From: Dyadobacter sp. CY356
GTDB lineage: Bacteria > Bacteroidota > Bacteroidia > Cytophagales > Spirosomataceae
Assembly: GCF_021440195.1 (NCBI RefSeq)
Contig: NZ_JAJTSZ010000005.1
Coordinates: 372,001 to 436,000, forward strand
Direction of reading: 5' to 3'
DNA: 64,000 nucleotides
Positions 26,965-34,089 of this stretch are shown piece after piece. Under the pieces are notes generated by a model, which did not search any database, was not told where the DNA came from, and was given only the letters and a program-made list of their open reading frames with translations. Made by a program: the position numbers and the translations under genes. How positions within the stretch are numbered: the first letter of the stretch is position 1; each line of letters begins with the position of its first letter.

Positions 26965-28089
26965 GTGGCACACTCGGAAAACAAACGTTACTTCCCCAAT
27001 TTAAATGGTATCCGCTGCATTGCAGCACTTTTGGTGGTTTTTCATCATTTGGAGCAGGCCAAACACGCTTTTGGTATTGATAATTTTTATGATGTAACAA
27101 TCATAAAACATGCCGGAAGACTGGGTGTAGGATTGTTTTTCGTATTGAGCGGATTTTTAATTACCTATTTACTACTGGAAGAAAAAGGCCGTTTCGGTGA
27201 TGTTGACGCCAGGAAATTTTACCTGCGCCGGGTTTTCAGAATATGGCCGATTTATTTTCTGATCATCGGCCTTTCATTTTTTGTTTTTCCACATATTGAT
27301 CTGCTGTATTTTCCGGGTGCAAATGAAAAATTAGCGCATGATGTCGCGCCACGGCTCGCACTGTTACTTTTAGTACTTCCCAATTATGCTTTTGTATTAT
27401 ATGATCTTCCTTACTGGTGCGCACAAACCTGGTCAATTGGTGTAGAAGAGCAATTTTATTATCTATGGCCCTGGATTATCAAGTATCCAAAAAAGAGCGG
27501 GCGCATTGTTTTTCTTTTCCTCTTAGTAACTGCGGTTTTGCTATTCGGTGGCGTTTATCTTTTGGATAAAACGGATGAAGAAAAAATGTCAGCAGTTATT
27601 ACTTTTTTAGGACAATTCCGGATTCAAACAATGGCTTTGGGAGGTCTTTGTGCTTATCTTGTTTATTCACAAAAAACCAAGATTCTGGATTTTGTTTTCA
27701 GAAAAGATGTGCAAATTGTAGTTTATAGTTTGTTATTCATTCTGTTTTTTTCCGGCGTTCACTTCACCGGATTTCTGGAATTGTACGCGCTCTTTTTCAG
27801 CTTTTTTGTGTTGAATGTTTCTTGTAACAAAAACACAATTATCAGTCTGGAAAATAAGGTGATGAGTTATCTCGGGAAGATTTCTTACGGCCTTTATATT
27901 TATCACGTTTTTGTGATAGTTTTTATAATCAATGCATTAAGAACTTTTGCACCCCAGATTTCCGGGACTGCATACCATATTATTCTCTACATTCTGACTT
28001 TCGTTTTGTCAGTAGCAGTGACGGCGCTTTCTTATAATTATTTCGAAAAACCTTTATTGGCTTTCAAGGATCGGCATTTCGGACGGTAG
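26965..28089 (+). CDS. Membrane acyltransferase (acyltransferase_3 / OafA family)
   Basis: Translation from the GTG at 26965 gives 374 residues beginning MAHSENKRYFPNLNGIR; no in-frame ATG precedes the first conserved helix. The N-terminal motif IRCIAALLVVFHHLEQ contains the conserved His. RRVFRIWPIYFL and SIGVEEQFYYLWPW are further family motifs. About ten membrane segments are present. Such enzymes O-acylate surface polysaccharides or lipids. It starts 12 bases after the kdsC-like stop, so the pair is probably one operon. Confidence 0.9.
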   Translation: MAHSENKRYFPNLNGIRCIAALLVVFHHLEQAKHAFGIDNFYDVTIIKHAGRLGVGLFFVLSGFLITYLLLEEKGRFGDVDARKFYLRRVFRIWPIYFLIIGLSFFVFPHIDLLYFPGANEKLAHDVAPRLALLLLVLPNYAFVLYDLPYWCAQTWSIGVEEQFYYLWPWIIKYPKKSGRIVFLFLLVTAVLLFGGVYLLDKTDEEKMSAVITFLGQFRIQTMALGGLCAYLVYSQKTKILDFVFRKDVQIVVYSLLFILFFSGVHFTGFLELYALFFSFFVLNVSCNKNTIISLENKVMSYLGKISYGLYIYHVFVIVFIINALRTFAPQISGTAYHIILYILTFVLSVAVTALSYNYFEKPLLAFKDRHFGR

Positions 28090-28097
28090 TTTTTTAA

Positions 28098-28144
28098 ACG
28101 CAGAGTTTTTGGAGCGGTCCGCGGCGCGGGTTTACGCAGAGTTT
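28098..28144. repeat. Short direct repeat ACGCAGAGTTT
   Basis: The 11-base word occurs at 28098-28108 and 28134-28144, in the space between convergent genes. The stretch between is GC-rich (GGAGCGGTCCGCGGCGCGGG). It resembles degenerate extragenic repeat debris; no function can be assigned. Confidence 0.35.
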
Positions 28145-28991
28145 ATTTTGAGACCGGGAGTTCGGACATGGTGTAAAATCTCAGGTTTTGGGCTTTTGCT
28201 TCTTTCAGGATTGTTTCTAAAAAGGCCACACTGAATCCATATTCGCCGTTTTTTGGTTTTTCGTATAATGGCTGATGACCAAAAAGCATGATGGCGGTGT
28301 TTGTATCTTTTCCCTTTTTTATTGCTTCCTTGATTTCCTTTTCACTGATATTTGTTCCTTCATCAATCATCAGCGCATCGACAATTTGTCCTTTGTTGAA
28401 TGGATAATAAATCCAGTTCATGATTCTTGGAGCAAAATGATAAATTGATATTCCAAACAATTTTCGTTCGGCCTGCGCCACGTCTCTGAGAATTTTAAAA
28501 CCATTTACCAGTAATATAGAATCTGCCTGATCCGTATGGTTTCCTCCCGGATGGGCGTAGGAAGTTGGTTTTATTCCAATTTTTGCCAGATTTTCAAGTC
28601 CTGGTTTTAGTTCGGTTTCAATATATTTCTGCGCACCCTGGGATTTCAACATTTCTGTTGCATTTCCATGTATCGTTCCATGAAAACCAATTTCATGTCC
28701 GTCCTTTTGCAGCTGTTTTATTTTGACAATTTCGTCGGAAGTCAGTGTATCCGGACAGGTGAGAAAAAAAGTGACGCGGGCGTTATATTTTTGAAATAGT
28801 GGTCTTAATGCATACCAATCGTTTATAAAATGATCGTCGAATGAAATTGCGATACCGGCTTTTTCTGAGCTTGCTGGTTTTTCTTTACAGGATGATAAAG
28901 TGAAAATGATAAGAAAGAAACTTAAAAACGACCATATCTGCCCGATCCCATTTAGATTCTCACTTGCCCAATTTCTTAATTTCCTTATCAA
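28143..28991 (-). CDS. Polysaccharide deacetylase family lipoprotein
   Basis: The frame codes up to 282 residues from a TTG at 28991, which lies 32 bases inside the upstream RhuM-family gene. No ATG occurs before the conserved domain, so the start is uncertain. A hydrophobic stretch ending in TLSSC looks like a lipoprotein signal. The NodB-type domain has ISFDDHF (metal/catalytic Asp pair), HGTIHGN and YAHPGGNHTD. It should remove acetyl groups from a surface glycan. The missing normal start beside an accessory gene suggests that the 5' end was altered by an insertion. Confidence 0.8.
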   Translation of the reverse strand: MIRKLRNWASENLNGIGQIWSFLSFFLIIFTLSSCKEKPASSEKAGIAISFDDHFINDWYALRPLFQKYNARVTFFLTCPDTLTSDEIVKIKQLQKDGHEIGFHGTIHGNATEMLKSQGAQKYIETELKPGLENLAKIGIKPTSYAHPGGNHTDQADSILLVNGFKILRDVAQAERKLFGISIYHFAPRIMNWIYYPFNKGQIVDALMIDEGTNISEKEIKEAIKKGKDTNTAIMLFGHQPLYEKPKNGEYGFSVAFLETILKEAKAQNLRFYTMSELPVSK

Positions 28992-29955
28992 AATCAGATA
29001 TTATTTTTTGTGTCTTATTAAATTTATCATATTCTGCAATTGCCCTTTTCCCTGCTTGCAGTCTGGAAACCTTTCCATTTCCATCTAATATTTTATATTC
29101 ATTAAACGTAAGGAATTTGTTAACACTTTCCGCCAACCCTTCCATATTAAAGGTTGTTTGACGTTCAATTAACCCCTCGATATAATCAAAATATCCGGTG
29201 ACAGTTCGTTCCAGCTGCTTAATATCTTTCTCTGATAAATAATTTTTGGCAATTGTCACATCTGATCTTAATACTCTTCCATCCGGCGCATTTTTCCAGG
29301 TAGTCAGCCCCATACTCTCTTTACTACTATCCGCTGTTTTAAATACGATTTCAGCTGCGGTTTTCCCGGTAATTGCAAAATGAAACTTATTCTGAACCGT
29401 AGCATAAAAATGTTTGGTTATTTCCGAATTCCTGTCGTAATCAATACTGCATTCTGCAAAAATATCTGTAACCTGTTGATAAATCCTACGTTCACTCGCT
29501 CGTATCGAACGAACTCTTTGTAATAATTCTTTAAAATAATCTTTTCCAAATACAGCTTGCCCCTGTTTCAAACGAGTGTCGTCAAGAACAAATCCTTTAA
29601 GGATAAATTCCTTAAGCGTTTGTGTTGCCCATATTCTAAACTGCGTCGCTTTTGAAGAATTTACCCGATAACCAACGGAAATTATTACGTCAAGATTATA
29701 ATATTTTTGACTTCTTTCTACGAATCTGCCACCTTCATTTCGAACTTGTAAGAAATCCTTACAAGTTGCTATTTCTACCAATTCTTCTTGCTCATAGATA
29801 TTTTTTATGTGCATAGTAATATTTTGAGGAGTTGTATCAAACAGTGCTGCCATTGCCTTTTGAGTCAGCCATATCGTTTCCTCTTCCAAAAAAACATCAA
29901 CTCGTACCTCGCCTGAAGGAGTAGTATATATAATAAATTTATTTTCCGGTTCCAT
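28960..29955 (-). CDS. RhuM-family (virulence RhuM-like) protein
   Basis: This 331-residue protein has the RhuM pattern: an N-terminal region with IWLTQKAMAALFDTTPQNITMHIKNIY (an HTH-like segment) and the conserved SQKYYNLDVIISVGYRVNSSKATQFRIWATQTLKEFI (quoted in part: YYNLDVIISVGYRVNS). The second half has SSKESMGLTTWKNAPDG. RhuM was named in a Salmonella pathogenicity island; function is unknown, and the family is common in mobile and defence regions. The stop lies inside the 5' end of the deacetylase frame. It looks like an accessory gene placed between sbcD and the deacetylase. Confidence 0.85.
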   Translation of the reverse strand: MEPENKFIIYTTPSGEVRVDVFLEEETIWLTQKAMAALFDTTPQNITMHIKNIYEQEELVEIATCKDFLQVRNEGGRFVERSQKYYNLDVIISVGYRVNSSKATQFRIWATQTLKEFILKGFVLDDTRLKQGQAVFGKDYFKELLQRVRSIRASERRIYQQVTDIFAECSIDYDRNSEITKHFYATVQNKFHFAITGKTAAEIVFKTADSSKESMGLTTWKNAPDGRVLRSDVTIAKNYLSEKDIKQLERTVTGYFDYIEGLIERQTTFNMEGLAESVNKFLTFNEYKILDGNGKVSRLQAGKRAIAEYDKFNKTQKIISDFDKEIKKLGK

Positions 29956-30100
29956 TAGTTAATCGATGAAGGTAATATTTTCTATACGAGAAGTTTGTCG
30001 TAATGTAACAAAACAATCCATCCAATAATATAATCCAGATTTCAGAAATACCCGCTAATACCATCCAAAGTATTAATTTCGCTAAAATTATTACCCAAAA

Positions 30101-31321
30101 ATGAAAATTCTCCACACCGCAGACTGGCATATTGGAAAAAAACTTGACAACTTTTCCAGAATGGAAGAGCAAAGGCTGGTTTTAGATGAAATCTGTGAAA
30201 TTGCAGATCGCGAAGCGGTTGATGCAGTCGTTGTAGCCGGAGACTTGTTCGATAATTTCAATCCGTCGTCTGAGGCCACGGAATTGTTATATCGTACACT
30301 TCATTGTCTTTCAGCAAATGGAAGTCGCGCTGTGATTGCTATTGCTGGAAATCATGATTCTCCCGAACGCATAGAAGTGCCGGATGCTTTGGCAAAAGTT
30401 TGCGGGATTATTTTTGTTGGTTTTCCCAATGCAGAAGTAAAACCTTTCCGCACGCAAGCCGGACTTGAAATTACAAAATCAGACAAAGGGTTTATTGAAA
30501 TTAAACTTCCAAATTCAGATGTTCCGCTTCGTGTTTTACATACGCCTTATGCAAATGAACAGCGTTTAAAAACGTTCTTAGGCCTGGAAGATTCGGAAGA
30601 AAATTTACGGACGCATTTGCAAAAACACTGGCAGGAACTGGCTGACAAATATCTGGATGATAAAGGTTTCAATTTGCTGGTAACGCATTTGTATGTCATG
30701 AAGAAAGGCGATCCTGCACCGGAAGAAGAACCGGATGAGGAGCGTCCGATTTTACATATCGGTGGTGCGCAGGCGATTTATACAGAAAATTTCCCGGAAC
30801 AAATCCATTATATCGCACTCGGTCATTTGCACCGATATCACCGCGTAGACAAAATCCCGGCGCCATCCGTTTATTCAAGCAGTCCGCTGGCATATAGTTT
30901 TTCGGAAGCAAATCAGACGAAGTATGTCATTATCCTTGACGCAGAAGCTGGGAAATTAAATAATTACCGCGCTATCGAACTGACGACGGGCAAGAAACTT
31001 CGCCGTGGAAAGTTTGATTCCATTGATGAAGCCATAATCTGGCTACACGAGCATTCAGAAGATTTAGTTGAACTCACAATCGTTTCGGATAACTATCTGG
31101 AAGCTGCCGACAAAAAACGCCTGAATGAAGCACATTCCGGACTGGTCCAAATTATTCCACAGATCAAAAAAATTACAGAAGAAGGAAGTGCTTCAACCAT
31201 CGATCTTACTTTGAGTATGGAAAGTCTTTTTCAGGAATATTTCAAAAGTAAAAATAAAGGCCAGGAGCCTTCGGAAGGATTGCTGAATGTTTTCCGGGAG
31301 GTGTTGGGTGCAGAAGAATAA
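30101..31321 (+). CDS. sbcD: Exonuclease SbcCD subunit D
   Basis: The 406-residue calcineurin-like phosphoesterase has the metal-binding motifs LHTADWHIGKKL, VVVAGDLFDNF, IAGNHDSPERI and LGHLHRYH, and the C-terminal capping region with SMESLFQEYFKSK, typical of SbcD/Mre11. It is expected to process DNA hairpins and blocked ends with the SMC-like ATPase SbcC. No sbcC follows: the next gene is convergent and unrelated, so the partner must be elsewhere or absent. Confidence 0.94.
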   Translation: MKILHTADWHIGKKLDNFSRMEEQRLVLDEICEIADREAVDAVVVAGDLFDNFNPSSEATELLYRTLHCLSANGSRAVIAIAGNHDSPERIEVPDALAKVCGIIFVGFPNAEVKPFRTQAGLEITKSDKGFIEIKLPNSDVPLRVLHTPYANEQRLKTFLGLEDSEENLRTHLQKHWQELADKYLDDKGFNLLVTHLYVMKKGDPAPEEEPDEERPILHIGGAQAIYTENFPEQIHYIALGHLHRYHRVDKIPAPSVYSSSPLAYSFSEANQTKYVIILDAEAGKLNNYRAIELTTGKKLRRGKFDSIDEAIIWLHEHSEDLVELTIVSDNYLEAADKKRLNEAHSGLVQIIPQIKKITEEGSASTIDLTLSMESLFQEYFKSKNKGQEPSEGLLNVFREVLGAEE

Positions 31322-31342
31322 TCCAGGAATTGATAAACGCAA

Positions 31343-31385
31343 AAAGGCAAGCTTACTAAAAAGTAAGCCTGCCTTTAATTTTTTG
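31343..31385. terminator. Terminator between sbcD and the DksA-like gene
   Basis: Arms 31343-31356 and 31363-31376 pair along 13 positions with one internal mismatch. TTTAATTTTTT follows on the plus strand, with an A tract on the other side. It serves the two convergent genes. Confidence 0.75.
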
Positions 31386-31421
31386 TATAGTAACGGAGTA
31401 AAGTTTTTTCAGATGAAATTA

Positions 31422-31805
31422 TTAGTTTACCCGTTTCAATTTTGCTTCAATCGTTTGCTGCGTGTGAGGTACAATGCGTAACCGTTCTTTTGGGATCAAT
31501 TTTCCGGAATCTATACAAACGCCGTAAGTTCCGTTTTTAATACGAACAAGTGCGTTTTCAAGCTGAATAGAATATTTCTGCAACCTGGCAGCTAATTGCG
31601 TCAGATTTTCACGTTCGCTCGCATCCGCACCGTCTTCGATCGACTTGGCTGTGCTTGCTGTGTTATCTGTACCGCTATCATTTTTTTTGCTCAAACCTCC
31701 CTTAATATAGTTAAGTTCTTCGAGTGTACCTTCCAATTTGCCGCGAATCAATACCTCAAATTCCTTTAATTCCTCCTCAGAATATCTAGTCCTTTCTTCT
31801 TGCAT
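31422..31805 (-). CDS. TraR/DksA family protein lacking most zinc cysteines
   Basis: This 127-residue protein has an N-terminal coiled coil (about 1-60), then ENALVRIKNGTYGVCIDSGKLIPKERLRIVPHT, the DksA C-terminal motif (quoted in part: TYGVCIDSGKLIPKERL). DksA proteins enter the RNA polymerase secondary channel and act with ppGpp. Of the four zinc cysteines only one (VCIDSG) is present; the fold may be stabilised differently, as in other Bacteroidota members. A role in transcription control is inferred from the family. Confidence 0.85.
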   Translation of the reverse strand: MQEERTRYSEEELKEFEVLIRGKLEGTLEELNYIKGGLSKKNDSGTDNTASTAKSIEDGADASERENLTQLAARLQKYSIQLENALVRIKNGTYGVCIDSGKLIPKERLRIVPHTQQTIEAKLKRVN

Positions 31806-31954
31806 AGTCTTAATTGATTTGAATCCGTATTAAGGTCCTGTAAAAAACAAAAATAATCAACTTCCTTTTTAACAATAAATTCCGGAAAAAGCTCCCTGCT
31901 GACCTGATTTTACTCAAAGAGGAAAGTACTGGCAAGACAAGGCACTCACATTTT

Positions 31955-31999
31955 AAATAACAAAGCCACAACCTGCGGCGGGAAATGGCTTTGTTATTT
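31955..31999. terminator. Terminator downstream of pdhB
   Basis: A perfect 14-bp stem has arms 31955-31968 and 31986-31999 with a 17-base loop. TTTTAAA on one side and TATTTTTG on the other flank it. It lies ten bases beyond the pdhB stop. Confidence 0.8.
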
Positions 32000-32009
32000 T
32001 TGTATTATT

Positions 32010-32990
32010 TTATTTGTACAAAACGCTTTTTACTGCTTCAACAACACGTTTTACACTTGGTAAAATTTCTTCAATCAGCGTTGGCGCATACGGAAGCGGC
32101 ACATCGCGGTTGGTAACGCGGATCACCGGTGCATCCATATAATCAAACGCATGACGCTGGATATGGTAAGCAATTTCAGTGGAGATAGATGCCAATGGCC
32201 ATGCTTCTTCAACCACAACACAGCGGTTTGTTTTCTTAACAGACTCAATAACCGTAGCGTAATCGATTGGTTTAACGGTTCTCAAATCGATCAATTCAAC
32301 GTCAATTCCTTCTTTTTCCAATTGAATAATCGCAGGCATCACCACGCGTGGGATCATTTTACCAAAAGAAACAATGGTAACATCTTTTCCCTGGCGTTTC
32401 ACATCTGCTTTTCCAATCGGAATAAGATATTCTTCCTCAGGAACCATCATTTTGTCACCGTACATAACTTCCGATTCCATAAAGATCACCGGGTTGTTAT
32501 CACGAATGGCAGATTTTAAAAGTCCTTTGGCGTCGTATGGATTTGAAGGCACAACCACTTTCAAACCTGGCGTGTTCGCGAACCAGTTTTCAAAGTTTTG
32601 AGAGTGCTGAGCACCCAATTGACCTGCATTTCCAGTTGGTCCGCGGAATACGATAGGAGCACCGTACTGTCCGGCAGACATAGAAAGAATTTTCGCTGCG
32701 CTGTTAATAATCTGATCGATCGCAACCAACGAAAAGTTGAATGTCATAAATTCAATGATCGGACGAAGACCGTTTCCGGCAGCTCCAACCCCAATTCCTG
32801 CAAAACCCAATTCGGCGATCGGTGTATCAATCACACGTTCCGGTCCAAATTCATCAAGCATTCCCTGACTGGCTTTATAGGCGCCATTATATTCTGCAAC
32901 TTCCTCGCCCATCAGGAATACACTTTGATCCCGGCGCATCTCTTCCGACATGGCGTCGCGAATGGCATCTCTAAATGCTATTTCTTTCAT
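32010..32990 (-). CDS. pdhB: Pyruvate dehydrogenase E1 component subunit beta
   Basis: The 326-residue protein matches E1-beta of 2-oxo-acid dehydrogenases: FRDAIRDAMSEEMRRDQSVFLMGEEVAEYNGAYK (start), GFAGIGVGAAGNGLRPIIEFMTFNF, PIVFRGPTGNAGQLGAQHSQNFENW and VEEAWPLASISTEIA. With E1-alpha it binds thiamine diphosphate and decarboxylates pyruvate. The alpha subunit gene is not adjacent, which is common in this group. The gene has its own terminator and stands alone. Confidence 0.95.
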   Translation of the reverse strand: MKEIAFRDAIRDAMSEEMRRDQSVFLMGEEVAEYNGAYKASQGMLDEFGPERVIDTPIAELGFAGIGVGAAGNGLRPIIEFMTFNFSLVAIDQIINSAAKILSMSAGQYGAPIVFRGPTGNAGQLGAQHSQNFENWFANTPGLKVVVPSNPYDAKGLLKSAIRDNNPVIFMESEVMYGDKMMVPEEEYLIPIGKADVKRQGKDVTIVSFGKMIPRVVMPAIIQLEKEGIDVELIDLRTVKPIDYATVIESVKKTNRCVVVEEAWPLASISTEIAYHIQRHAFDYMDAPVIRVTNRDVPLPYAPTLIEEILPSVKRVVEAVKSVLYK

Positions 32991-33213
32991 CCGTAATTTT
33001 ATGATTATTTAATGTTCCGTGGTTCCCCACCGGGATGTTACCAGGCAAATTTGTCCAAAGAGGGTAAAATTCTGTAACGCCTGCTTTCATCAAAATAAGG
33101 TTATCAATACTGGTTTCGAAAATGATGTGGTAAAATTAGAGAAACAAGGTCAATTCTCAAATTGTTTAAACAACCATTATCAGAAAAGTAAAGATATATT
33201 ACAATTTTAAGTC

Positions 33214-34089
33214 TCAATCCATCGGAATTACATCAACCATAACCGATAATGTATGTTTACCTGAACTGAAAATAATTCCTTTCAACGGAGGCACGTCGCT
33301 GTAATCTCTTCCCCAGGCCGTAATAATGTGACGCTCACCGGGAACAACATTATTGGTCGGGTCGAAATCGCACCAGCCATAATCCGGTATAAAAACCGAA
33401 ATCCATGCATGGGAAGCATCCGATCCCTGCAACTTTTGCTTGCCCGGAGGCGGCAGCGTTTCCAGATATCCGCTTACATAACGCGCCGCAAAACCAAAAC
33501 TGCGGATACAGGCGATGGCCAGATGTGAAAAATCCTGACAAACTCCTTTTTTCGCCGCCAGCACTTCTCTGATCGGCGTATGGATGGTCGTAAAATCAGG
33601 AACGAAATCAAATTCAGTAAATATTTTCCGGCTCAAAGCATGAACACATTCATACAGCGGTCGGTCATCCTGAAAACAATCCTCGGCGAAATGGATAATG
33701 GCCGGATCCCATTTAATCAACGGACTTGGCAGCAAATATTCCAGTAATGAAACTTTCAGGGAACGGTCATTCATAAAACGTGACCGCGCTTCTGCACAGG
33801 TAATATCAGAGCGTATCGGTGCACCGGTTGTTTCTGTCAGACATTCAACGATGCTGGTCGTTTTCACCGTTAGCTTTTTATGCGGTGAATGCAGTGAAAA
33901 GTAATGCGTCGTGTTTCCATAATAATCAACCCGCTCCTCAATTTCAGCCGGTGTTGGCGTCACTTCTATTGTAAAATCCTGACAAAGCTGTTTGGGCAAA
34001 GTCCTTGGTGTAAGGCATACCAGACTGTGATAAGTGCTCACAGGCTCAACGTAGCGATATTCAGTTAAATGGGTCAGCTTATATTTCAT
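33214..34089 (-). CDS. Transglutaminase-like protein of the amidoligase cluster
   Basis: The 291-residue protein has an N-terminal beta domain (YKLTHLTEYRYVEPVSTYHS) of the bacterial transglutaminase-like type, then the transglutaminase core. The catalytic triad is Cys184 (KGVCQDFSHL), His228 (SHAWISVFIP) and Asp243 (DFDPTNN). No signal peptide is seen, so it should act in the cytoplasm. It overlaps the end of the ATP-grasp/alpha-E gene by 11 bases, which implies translational coupling. In such clusters the enzyme may act as a peptidase or amide-forming enzyme on a ligated peptide. Confidence 0.9.
   Translation of the reverse strand: MKYKLTHLTEYRYVEPVSTYHSLVCLTPRTLPKQLCQDFTIEVTPTPAEIEERVDYYGNTTHYFSLHSPHKKLTVKTTSIVECLTETTGAPIRSDITCAEARSRFMNDRSLKVSLLEYLLPSPLIKWDPAIIHFAEDCFQDDRPLYECVHALSRKIFTEFDFVPDFTTIHTPIREVLAAKKGVCQDFSHLAIACIRSFGFAARYVSGYLETLPPPGKQKLQGSDASHAWISVFIPDYGWCDFDPTNNVVPGERHIITAWGRDYSDVPPLKGIIFSSGKHTLSVMVDVIPMD

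Noticed and set aside
33019-33210. 63-codon plus-strand frame upstream of pdhB
   Set aside because: No ribosome-binding or family support; the composition is that of an intergenic region.
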